A DNA stretch of 13,402 bases from an uncultured Methylobacillus sp. (lineage in GTDB: Bacteria > Pseudomonadota > Gammaproteobacteria > Burkholderiales > Methylophilaceae): the NCBI GenBank assembly GCA_946481235.1, contig CAMLME010000038.1, positions 1 through 13,402 on the forward strand, read 5' to 3'. The stretch's first letter is position 1, and each line of letters opens with the position of its first letter. The notes under the pieces are model-generated. The model was not told the origin of the DNA. It did no database searches and saw nothing but the letters and a program-made list of their open reading frames with translations. Made by a program: the position numbers and the translations under genes. Shown here one piece after another: positions 1-5,905 of this stretch.

Positions 1-376
1 CTTTCCGCAGCCCATCTATGCTATTGATGTATTGCACCCGCTCTTCGTTCCCTGCGGGAAATGGCGGATAGTTCTTCACCGCACTGACCAAGGATGCCAT
101 GTCCTGTAACAATTCTGCCGCCCGATCCAGACTTTTGCCCGCTTCCCTGCCAGCCTGAGCGGCCTGCACAGCGTCGTCCTTGCGATCTGCCAGTATTGCA
201 AAGGTCTCGGCGGATGAGTTGATACTGACGGGTTCCTGTTTTTCGGGCGAACCTTTGCCTTGCGCGCTTACCTCAGCCGATGACTGCTTGCCATCCAGTG
301 CCGCGGATGGGGCAGCACCGAGCGAGGCCAACCCCGCAGGGTACCCCAAGGTTGCCACATTTAATTCGCTGACCAT
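1..376 (-). CDS. Hypothetical protein downstream of flagellin (partial, 3' end outside window)
   Basis: An open frame starts at ATG 376-374 and runs off the left edge with 125 residues visible. A good Shine-Dalgarno, GGGAG, lies 6 nt before the ATG, which fixes the start. The first ~60 residues are rich in Ala, Ser and Gly and look disordered. Residues ~60-100 are predicted helical (ETFAILADRKDDAVQAAQAG, then a heptad-like AAELLQDMASLVSAV). A conserved-looking segment follows at 103-124, NYPPFPAGNEERVQYINSID. There is no signal peptide and no membrane segment. I recall small proteins with a similar Tyr-Pro-Pro-Phe-Pro...Glu-Arg motif next to alphaproteobacterial flagellins, but cannot verify this here. 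The gene starts only ~20 nt after the flagellin 3' hairpin, so it has no room for its own promoter and probably depends on flagellin read-through. It is likely a flagellar accessory protein of unknown role. Confidence 0.8.
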   Translation of the reverse strand, partial: MVSELNVATLGYPAGLASLGAAPSAALDGKQSSAEVSAQGKGSPEKQEPVSINSSAETFAILADRKDDAVQAAQAGREAGKSLDRAAELLQDMASLVSAVKNYPPFPAGNEERVQYINSIDGLRK

Positions 377-387
377 GTCATTCTCCC

Positions 388-426
388 AATGAAAGACCGG
401 GGCTAGTCGAATCCGACAAACCCCGG
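388..426 (-). terminator. Hairpin after flagellin; weak terminator or mRNA 3' stabiliser
   Basis: Downstream of the flagellin stop the minus strand holds a composite stem. An outer CCGGGG/CCCCGG pair (426-421 with 402-397) encloses a symmetric 3x3 internal loop, an inner GTCG/CGAC pair and a 4-nt loop. The tail is TCTTTCATT, which is not a strong U-run, so termination is probably incomplete. The ribosome binding site of the next gene begins about 10 nt past the stem. Confidence 0.6.
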
Positions 427-456
427 CTACCTCATCAGTTATCCATCAACTCGTTC

Positions 457-1380
457 TTAGAAGAGTCTCAGGATACCCTGTGCTGCCTGGGATGCCAACG
501 AGAGAGAAGTGGTACCCAGCTGATTACGCGTTTGCAGCATCAGCATGTTGGCGCCTTCTTCATTCTGGTCAGCCAGCGTCAGGTTGTCCGCGCCTGCCAG
601 CTCGATGTTCACCATTTCGTTAGTGAAATCCAGACGGGCATTGACGATGGACAGGTTGCTCGACAGCTTGGTGGACTGCGCTTCCAGAACGGAGAGTGCA
701 GCGGTGATACCGTTGCTGATCGCGGTCAGATTTTCAGCGATCGAGAAGCCTGCAGCGGTACCATCAGCGGATTGGAACAACGAAATCGTAGCAGCGGAGC
801 CACCATCCACGTTAGCAGCCAGAAGACTGAAACCGCCAGCAGTAGCAGCCAGAGAGCCAATCTGATCCGAGTCCAACAGCATGCTGAACTGCGCATCGAA
901 ACCTTGCAATGTCAGCTTGTTGGTGCCAGATTCGTTAAAGATGACGTCCAGACTAACAGCCGTACCACCCAGGAAGTTGGTACCCTTGTACTTGGAGTCT
1001 TCAATCAAGTCGTTAATTTCACCGATGATGGTATTGAACTGATCATACAGTGTATCGTAGCTCGTGGAGGAGGCCGTCGATGCCGTCGCAACAATACCGT
1101 TGGCGCTTTCGAGCAGCGCCTTGATGCCTTCGATACCGGCATTGGTTGCCTTGATCGCTTGCACTGCTTCCGTCATGCCGTCCTTGCGGTTGGTCAGGTT
1201 GTTAGCACGGGTAGTGTGAGCAGCGGCACTAAAGAAGTTGGTCGGATTGTCCAGCGCAGTGTTGACCTTCTTGCCAGTGGCCAGACGCTCTTGCGTACGA
1301 TCCAGCAGATTGTTGGTAGCTTGCAGCGTGGTCAGGTTGGACCGCATTGCGGCGGTCAGCGTTACAGAGGTATTAGCCAT
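457..1380 (-). CDS. fliC: Flagellin (short, D0/D1-type filament subunit)
   Basis: This is the structural subunit of the flagellar filament, 307 aa. Residues 1-~140 match the N-terminal flagellin D0/D1 helices, with the hallmark stretch RTQERLATGKKVNTALDNPT (28-47). Residues ~215-307 form the C-terminal D1/D0 helices, including LSIVNARLDFTNEMVN (243-258) and the end ASQAAQGILRLF (296-307). The middle is only ~75 residues, so large D2/D3 domains are missing. There is no Cys. Ser/Thr-rich stretches such as TASTASSTSYDT (99-110) and the central region are plausible O-glycosylation sites for the nonulosonic acid made by the upstream genes. The ATG has SD AGGAG 6 nt upstream. A sigma-28 promoter lies ~75 bp before the start, so the gene belongs to the late flagellar class. 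The segment replacing the LQRxRELAVQ motif of beta/gamma flagellins (around 85-97) is divergent, as in alpha- and epsilonproteobacterial flagellins. The symbol fliC is used generically. Confidence 0.96.
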   Translation of the reverse strand: MANTSVTLTAAMRSNLTTLQATNNLLDRTQERLATGKKVNTALDNPTNFFSAAAHTTRANNLTNRKDGMTEAVQAIKATNAGIEGIKALLESANGIVATASTASSTSYDTLYDQFNTIIGEINDLIEDSKYKGTNFLGGTAVSLDVIFNESGTNKLTLQGFDAQFSMLLDSDQIGSLAATAGGFSLLAANVDGGSAATISLFQSADGTAAGFSIAENLTAISNGITAALSVLEAQSTKLSSNLSIVNARLDFTNEMVNIELAGADNLTLADQNEEGANMLMLQTRNQLGTTSLSLASQAAQGILRLF

Positions 1381-1386
1381 TTCTTG

Positions 1387-1391
1387 CTCCT
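1387..1391 (-). promoter_or_regulatory. Flagellin ribosome binding site
   Basis: AGGAG sits 6 nt upstream of the flagellin ATG, a strong site that fits a highly translated gene. The perfect 12-bp palindrome ATTCTTAAGAAT (1393-1404) abuts it and could fold over or near the site. Confidence 0.75.
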
Positions 1392-1431
1392 AATTCTTAA
1401 GAATGAATACGAGAAATTCTTTCCCGCTCAC

Positions 1432-1449
1432 GTGGGCCATCACGCCCAC
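1432..1449 (-). other. Stem-loop at the predicted 5' end of flagellin mRNA
   Basis: The minus strand reads GTGGGC-GTGATG-GCCCAC, a perfect 6-bp GC-rich stem with a 6-nt loop. The sigma-28 promoter places the transcription start near 1447-1450, so the hairpin would sit at the extreme 5' end of the transcript. Such 5' stems can protect an mRNA from decay. That role is inferred. Confidence 0.5.
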
Positions 1450-1455
1450 AACTCA

Positions 1456-1482
1456 TTTTCGGCAGTGCTTTCTCGAACTTTA
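1456..1482 (-). promoter_or_regulatory. Sigma-28 (FliA) promoter of flagellin
   Basis: The minus strand shows TAAA (1482-1479), exactly 15 nt, then GCCGAAAA (1463-1456). This differs from the FliA consensus TAAA-N15-GCCGATAA at one position. The extended -35, TAAAGTT, also fits. An A/T-rich tract (about 1490-1520) lies just upstream and could act like an UP element. The predicted start is ~70 nt before the flagellin ATG. A run of six C (minus strand) directly precedes the -35. Confidence 0.88.
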
Positions 1483-1529
1483 GGGGGGAACGGCAAATTA
1501 TTCTGAAATTTTTTTAAGGGCCGCTGAAT

Positions 1530-1553
1530 GTCCGATGCGGCGGCGTTTCGGAC
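1530..1553 (-). repeat. Inverted repeat between the TPR gene and the flagellin promoter
   Basis: GTCCGA/TCGGAC, a perfect 6-bp inverted repeat with a 12-nt GC-rich loop, lies 2 nt after the TPR stop codon. On the minus strand it is not followed by a T-run (an A-run comes ~20 nt later), so it is not a clear intrinsic terminator. It could be a 3' end hairpin or chance. Confidence 0.35.
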
Positions 1554-1555
1554 AG

Positions 1556-2197
1556 TCAATCAAGGGCCTTGGCGTCATCCAGCAGGCGCCCCATGGCCTT
1601 CATTACCTGCCCGGGATTTCGCTGGAGCAGGTCCGCGTAGTTTTGCTTGGCCTCTTCGAAGTCATGCTTGTTTTTGACCGCCTTCTCATAGCAAAGCAAT
1701 GCCTCTTCGATCTGTCCTTCGATTTCCAGAATCACGCCGAGGTTGTTATAAGGGTGAGGATCGATGGGATCGATGTCGATCGCCTGTCGCAGGTAGCGCT
1801 TGGCCTCCTCAAGGTCACCCTTGCCTGCCAGCACCACAGCAAGATTATTGATCGCGCTCAGAAAGTCGGGTTCCAGCTCTAATGCGCGGCGATACGCAGC
1901 GATAGCCTCGTCCCCACGCCCCAGCATCCGAAGGGCCTCGCCCAAATCGTTCCAGGCCAGTGCATTTTCCACATCTGCCTCGGTGGCCTGACGCAACCAA
2001 CGCTCGCCATCGCCCACATCCCCGCGTGCCACGTGCAGCACTCCCATCCCATGCAGAGCCGGAGAGTATTCCGGTACTTGCAGGAGTGCTTCCTGGAATA
2101 TTGTCTGTGCTGTATCAGTATCACCGCTCATCAGGCAGGTATGCGCCTGTTCTATACGTTTGTTAAGCCTTACTCGCTCTAGAGGATCGATTTTCAT
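1556..2197 (-). CDS. TPR-repeat protein between maf and flagellin
   Basis: This is a 213-aa soluble protein made almost wholly of tetratricopeptide repeats. About five 34-residue units run from ~13 to ~182, with clear consensus at AWNDLGEALRMLGRGDEAIA (81-100), INNLAVVLAGKGDLEEAKRY (116-135) and YNNLGVILEIEGQIEEALLC (150-169). A short helical tail follows. There is no signal peptide, membrane segment or catalytic domain, so it should be a cytoplasmic scaffold or adaptor. I chose ATG 2197-2195 (MKIDPLERV) over an in-frame start at 2236, because GGGAG lies 5 nt before it and the longer form would overlap maf. The gap to the maf stop is 13 nt, so it is co-transcribed with maf. The position next to maf and flagellin suggests a role in flagellin glycosylation, chaperoning or export. 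The exact function is unknown. Confidence 0.92.
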   Translation of the reverse strand: MKIDPLERVRLNKRIEQAHTCLMSGDTDTAQTIFQEALLQVPEYSPALHGMGVLHVARGDVGDGERWLRQATEADVENALAWNDLGEALRMLGRGDEAIAAYRRALELEPDFLSAINNLAVVLAGKGDLEEAKRYLRQAIDIDPIDPHPYNNLGVILEIEGQIEEALLCYEKAVKNKHDFEEAKQNYADLLQRNPGQVMKAMGRLLDDAKALD

Positions 2198-2214
2198 GAT
2201 TGCTCCCGAATCAT
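2196..2214 (-). other. Small stem-loop displaying the TPR-gene Shine-Dalgarno
   Basis: The maf stop/TPR start junction reads ATGATT-CGGGAGC-AATCAT. The left arm contains the TGA stop of maf, the loop carries the SD GGGAG, and the right arm holds the first two bases of the TPR ATG. The stem is weak (one G-C pair). A ribosome finishing maf would melt it, consistent with translational coupling. Confidence 0.35.
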
Positions 2215-4262
2215 TGCTCCGTTGCCGCGAAAGCAATTTGTATATTTTTCACCACTTCGTCCCTGGCCTCATGCATGCAATCGAGCAGGTTGGAAAAGTC
2301 CCATTCTGCCTTGGCAAGCGCCTCGTCCTGATCCTTGATGATGGTGACCGCATTGTACGCCATGCTTAACAGGCGTGACGAGGTGCCACGGAACAGTAGT
2401 GCGCATGGATCATTGATATTGGATGGCGCAAGCGTCATCCAATGAATTTCAATCATTTTATCAAGCACATCAGAAAGCGAACCCTGCGGCTTGGCCACGA
2501 TGGCTTCGACCCGAGAAATAAAGGTATCGATCCGTTCCATCAGCATCTGCTGCAACTCTTCCATATCCCATTCTTCGGATTGGAAGGTATTCATGACTGC
2601 CTCGACAGTCGCATGCTTGTCGCACCCGCCCGTCCAGGTTTTGCTGAAATCCTCCGGGGGCAAAGGGATGGCATGCTCAATCAGGGCACCATCGTTGAGG
2701 TTGTATACCTTGGCATCAGGATACATAGAGATACTGTGGCTCATCATGGGCCTTGCGAAAGACAGCACCTTATTTGCATGCACTTCGCCGCCAAAATTTC
2801 CGGGCACGATGATGTCGTTAGCCGGCTGGTGGGCGAGAATCTTCTTGAGGTGATCCTCTTCCGGCATCAGGTTCATGTAAACCGTATGCTTTGAGTGATG
2901 CTTTTCCTTATCCTTGCTTCCAAGGTCTACGCCGAATAAATAAATATTCTTGAATCCCGCACTCACGGCGTAGTCGATGGCGGTATTGGTAACGGTAGGC
3001 TGGCCATTCAAAATAAGTTCGCGAGACACGCCATTGGCATTCAGCACCGCGCCCATCGTATCCGCTGCCTTTACGATCATGCCGTGGCGTTCAAACATGT
3101 TGAACACGTCGGGGTACACGGGACTCAGCCCGATGAAGTTCACCCCTTTGAGAAACTCCATGTCGTTGCTGATGGACTTCTGGATGACCTCGGCAATAAT
3201 GTTTTGCCGCTCCTTTTCCACATGGAAATCCGGCTTGATGCCCATCTTGTGCAAGATGGCCAGCGCGGTGCCGCAACTGAAAATTACCGCGCGATCACCA
3301 TATTCGCGCAAGAGCGGGATCAGCCCATCCAGGGACGGACCGGAACCGATGACGAATGCAACCGCGTCCTTAGGGATCGTATTGGGTCGCCGATAGATCG
3401 GGACCCCCTGTTTGAGATTGCCGAAGGTATGGCGGATGGTGACCAGTTCGTCATCGAAATACCCCATGCCGAAAAACAGCTCCCACATGGTCTCCATGAT
3501 CGTTTCCCTGATCTTGGCAACCATTGCTGTGTCGTCAACCCCGTAAAACAGAGATGCGCCATGAATGAAGAACTGGGGCAAGCCACCAGTTCTCAACATT
3601 GCTCCCGTCAAGGAGCGCGCGATTTTCTCGAGCTCGGATTGCACGATAAAGATCAGGTCGGTCCCCTTTTCCTGCGCAAGCCGTGTCAGTTGGATGTAGT
3701 CCTGGAAAAAAGCGGACAAGCGGAAAGCGTCAAGATCGGTTTCGATCACGACCAAGTGTCGAATCTTGTATTCCGCCAGCAGTCGGGGCAGATGCCAGCC
3801 GAGGCGACTGCCGAATACGATCAACAGCGGGATTTCTTTCTCGCCAAAGCTGGGATAACGGGTCAACCCACTATTGTCCGGGTAGTGCTTGGCAAAATGC
3901 CGTGTCACCCGGTTAGGGTATTCCGCATCCAGCTTGGAGTAATGGAATACCTGATGGCGGCCATGACTCGGACTTTCAACGAATCTGCGTAAATTATGGA
4001 ATGCCAGAAGTTGCGGACGATCGGACAGGTCGCTGAATTTTTCGATACGCCCCTCCATTTCCAGGATATCCTCGGTGATACTACGGCTCTCGCCATTGGC
4101 GTAGCGAACCACAAGATCGCCCTGCTCCGAGATATCCACGCTTGCCGAAGAGGCCTTGTCCAACAGCATTTTGTGCTGCGGCATGTTCAATTCGAAAAAC
4201 GCGGCGTTCGCTTCGGCCGTGGCGCGCAATTTTTTGAGGTAAGCCTGTTGCAATGGTGTCAT
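2211..4262 (-). CDS. maf: Maf (motility accessory factor), putative nonulosonic acid transferase for flagellin
   Basis: A 683-aa protein of the Maf/DUF115 (MptE-like) family, which is implicated in transferring pseudaminic or legionaminic acid from CMP-sugar to Ser/Thr of flagellin in the cytoplasm. The N-terminal ~290 residues form the Maf-specific region, with a Rossmann-like stretch LLIVFGSRLGWHLPRLL (146-162). The core DUF115 domain begins near 300 with FVIGSGPSLDGLIPLL (303-318), followed by the PDFHVEKE motif (344-351) and NIYLFGVDLGSKD in the distal part. The C-terminal ~130 residues are helical. Length fits the family (roughly 600-700 aa). The ATG at 4262 has no clear SD. A possible small ORF ends 18 nt upstream and could couple its translation. 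The gene lies after all Leg-CMP synthesis genes and before flagellin. In C. jejuni maf genes (for example pseD) follow ptmA in the same way. The donor is inferred as CMP-Leg from context. Confidence 0.92.
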   Translation of the reverse strand: MTPLQQAYLKKLRATAEANAAFFELNMPQHKMLLDKASSASVDISEQGDLVVRYANGESRSITEDILEMEGRIEKFSDLSDRPQLLAFHNLRRFVESPSHGRHQVFHYSKLDAEYPNRVTRHFAKHYPDNSGLTRYPSFGEKEIPLLIVFGSRLGWHLPRLLAEYKIRHLVVIETDLDAFRLSAFFQDYIQLTRLAQEKGTDLIFIVQSELEKIARSLTGAMLRTGGLPQFFIHGASLFYGVDDTAMVAKIRETIMETMWELFFGMGYFDDELVTIRHTFGNLKQGVPIYRRPNTIPKDAVAFVIGSGPSLDGLIPLLREYGDRAVIFSCGTALAILHKMGIKPDFHVEKERQNIIAEVIQKSISNDMEFLKGVNFIGLSPVYPDVFNMFERHGMIVKAADTMGAVLNANGVSRELILNGQPTVTNTAIDYAVSAGFKNIYLFGVDLGSKDKEKHHSKHTVYMNLMPEEDHLKKILAHQPANDIIVPGNFGGEVHANKVLSFARPMMSHSISMYPDAKVYNLNDGALIEHAIPLPPEDFSKTWTGGCDKHATVEAVMNTFQSEEWDMEELQQMLMERIDTFISRVEAIVAKPQGSLSDVLDKMIEIHWMTLAPSNINDPCALLFRGTSSRLLSMAYNAVTIIKDQDEALAKAEWDFSNLLDCMHEARDEVVKNIQIAFAATEQ

Positions 4263-4427
4263 AGAATCATCTAAAGGGAACTAATGTGGACTGATGCATG
4301 CGGGAGACAAGGTTAGCATCGATGCAACCGCAAGAACAAGTTGAAACAATGAAGGTAATCCAGCTACTTTCTGGTTCATCAGGTCTCCCATGGAATCCAT
4401 AGCCAGATATCGACCTTCAGACTTTCC
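4263..4427 (-). other. 165-bp intergenic gap between ptmA and maf
   Basis: This is the largest break inside the glycosylation block. I see no sigma-28, sigma-54 or convincing sigma-70 promoter and no terminator. It holds a near-perfect inverted repeat, GGTTAGCATC/GATGCAACC (4311-4329, one bulged base), and an open small frame, listed separately. Confidence 0.5.
4281..4379 (-). CDS. Possible small hydrophobic ORF upstream of maf
   Basis: A 32-codon frame starts at ATG 4379-4377 and ends at TAG 4283-4281. The peptide is MNQKVAGLPSLFQLVLAVAS followed by MLTLSPACISPH: a short charged N-terminus, a ~17-residue hydrophobic stretch and a Pro/Cys tail, like a signal peptide or single-pass micropeptide. 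GGGAG lies 5 nt before the ATG. In-frame ATGs at 4391 and 4400 would give 36 or 39 aa but lack an SD. It ends 18 nt before the maf ATG, which itself has no good SD, so it might act as a leader peptide for maf. The ORF may also be chance, since a 165-bp gap can easily hold one. Confidence 0.3.
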   Translation of the reverse strand: MNQKVAGLPSLFQLVLAVASMLTLSPACISPH

Positions 4428-5195
4428 TCAGAGAGTAAAACCATCGTCCACGATCAGATTTTGACCGGTAATGTGCCGGGAAGCGTCCGATAGCAGAAAT
4501 ACCAGACAGCCGCTGACATCCTGCGGATCCAGCATGCCCTTCTCGTTACAGTAAGACTTGTAGGCTTCGAGGAATGACTCGGGCTGGCGATCCAGGATAC
4601 CGCCCGGGCTCAGGCAATTGACCCGTACGCCCTTGCCCTTGAGGTACTGGGCCAGGTAGCGCGAAATATGGAGAATGCCGGACTTGATGGCCGCATACTC
4701 CACCGGGTTGGTCATCGCCGTGTCTTTATAGATGTCGAATCGCGGAGCGATGCAGCCATAGATGGAGGCCATATTGACGATATTGCCACCGCCATGCGCA
4801 ACGAAGTAACGGCTGAAACGCTGGGCCACGAGAAAATAGCCGGCCAGGTGCAGATTGAGGTTTTCGCAGAAATCCGCGTACTCGATGTCTTCGAAACGCC
4901 GCCCGTAATTGGCGTTGCGCGGGTAGGCGTTGTTCACCACCGCATCGATCCTGCCGTATTTGCCGTGCAGTGTTTCGATCAGGTCGTCGAGCGAGACCTT
5001 GTCGGTGATGTCCACATGCGCGGCCACTGCCCGTCCGGGGTATTCCACGGCGATATTGCCCGCCACTTCCTCGGCTGAAGGCAGATTCACGTCAGCCACG
5101 ACGGCCACGCCGCCCTGATCCGCCACCGCCCGGCAGAAATTCCGCCCGAGCAGCCCCGCCCCGCCGGTAATGACGATCACTTTGTTATCCAGCAC
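4428..5195 (-). CDS. ptmA: SDR-family oxidoreductase, PtmA-like
   Basis: A 255-aa classical short-chain dehydrogenase/reductase. It has the NAD(P)-binding motif TGGAGLLG (10-17), VDITD (61-65), NNAY in place of the usual NNAG (88-91), the catalytic Ser in NMASIYG (S144) and YAAIK (Y167, K171). The C-terminus GQNLIVDDGFTL is typical of SDRs. The start is GTG 5195-5193, with AAGGA 6 nt upstream and only 2 nt after the ptmB stop. In Campylobacter, ptmA lies directly after ptmB in the flagellin-modification locus and is implicated with PtmF in making the glucosamine precursor of legionaminic acid. Gene order here is identical, which supports the name more than sequence alone does. The substrate is inferred; a generic 3-ketoacyl reductase annotation is possible from sequence but unlikely here. 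Confidence 0.88.
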   Translation of the reverse strand: MLDNKVIVITGGAGLLGRNFCRAVADQGGVAVVADVNLPSAEEVAGNIAVEYPGRAVAAHVDITDKVSLDDLIETLHGKYGRIDAVVNNAYPRNANYGRRFEDIEYADFCENLNLHLAGYFLVAQRFSRYFVAHGGGNIVNMASIYGCIAPRFDIYKDTAMTNPVEYAAIKSGILHISRYLAQYLKGKGVRVNCLSPGGILDRQPESFLEAYKSYCNEKGMLDPQDVSGCLVFLLSDASRHITGQNLIVDDGFTL

Positions 5196-5197
5196 AG

Positions 5198-5905
5198 TTA
5201 TTCCTTTTCATTACGATCTTGCAGCAGGCATTCCGCCAGCCTGAAATCCAGCAGCGTGTCGATGTCGACCGCCCGGTCGACCGGAATTTGCACCGCACGC
5301 ACCCGGCCAGCGAATATGTTATCGGTCCGCATCACGAATTCGGGAGCCGTCACATAGGCCACAGTCGTCATGTCGTAGACGTCTGGCGCGTCCTGCCGCC
5401 GCGTCAGCGCGCCATTCACCGGCGGGATGACCAGTTCGACGCAACCGTCGGCGCGCGACTTCACCATGTTGAAATACGGGTTGCGATGAGGCTCGGCGAC
5501 AGTAATGACAGTGTCCGCTCCGCCCTGCGCAAACTCGTCCAGACAGCGCTCCAGATCTTCTGGCAGGCGCAGCGGCGCCGTGGCCGGCACAACGATCAGC
5601 ACATCCGGGTAGGCGCCCTCGGTCGTATTCAGGTATTTCAGCGCATGACGCCAAACGCCACGCTCCGGGCTATTGTCCTGGGCCAGCTCCGCGGGGCGCA
5701 GGAACGGCACTTCCGCCCCGGCGTCGCGGGCGACGGCGGCGATTTCTGCGGAATCCGTCGACACGATCACCCGCCCGATACGGGGCACCGCGCGGGCCTG
5801 CCGGATCGACCATGCAATCAGTGGCACCCCAGCCAGCGGCCGGATATTCTTGCCGGGCAGGCCTTTCGAGCCGCCGCGGGCACAAATGAGCGCAACGATA
5901 TTCAT
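5198..5905 (-). CDS. ptmB: CMP-legionaminic acid synthase (acylneuraminate cytidylyltransferase, PtmB/LegF)
   Basis: A 235-aa NeuA-family cytidylyltransferase that activates the nonulosonic acid with CTP. It has the nucleotide-binding motif ARGGSKGLPGKNI (9-21), a STDS element (50-53), QDNSPERGVW, RNPYFN, TRRQDAPDVYDM and DRAVDIDTLLDF near the C-terminus. The usual QPTSPLR motif of NeuA reads VPATAPLR, and the usual NGAIY segment reads MTTVAY. From memory, the Campylobacter PtmB/LegF branch also has an Ala-rich version of the first motif, so I favour PtmB/LegF over NeuA or PseF. ATG 5905 overlaps the ptmF stop as ATGA. The product would feed Maf. Confidence 0.92.
   Translation of the reverse strand: MNIVALICARGGSKGLPGKNIRPLAGVPLIAWSIRQARAVPRIGRVIVSTDSAEIAAVARDAGAEVPFLRPAELAQDNSPERGVWRHALKYLNTTEGAYPDVLIVVPATAPLRLPEDLERCLDEFAQGGADTVITVAEPHRNPYFNMVKSRADGCVELVIPPVNGALTRRQDAPDVYDMTTVAYVTAPEFVMRTDNIFAGRVRAVQIPVDRAVDIDTLLDFRLAECLLQDRNEKE

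Noticed and set aside
532..1506. Plus-strand ORF of 324 codons opposite flagellin
   Set aside because: It lies fully antisense to a well-supported flagellin, has no recognisable domain, and arises from the codon bias of the real gene.
1530..1553. Strong intrinsic terminator after the TPR gene
   Set aside because: The inverted repeat lacks a downstream T-run on the minus strand. It is kept only as a repeat.
3084..3992. Plus-strand ORF of 302 codons opposite maf
   Set aside because: Antisense shadow of a conserved Maf protein, with low-complexity composition and no RBS-gene context.
4263..4427. Separate promoter for maf-TPR
   Set aside because: I found no sigma-28 or sigma-54 match and no convincing -35/-10 pair in the gap.
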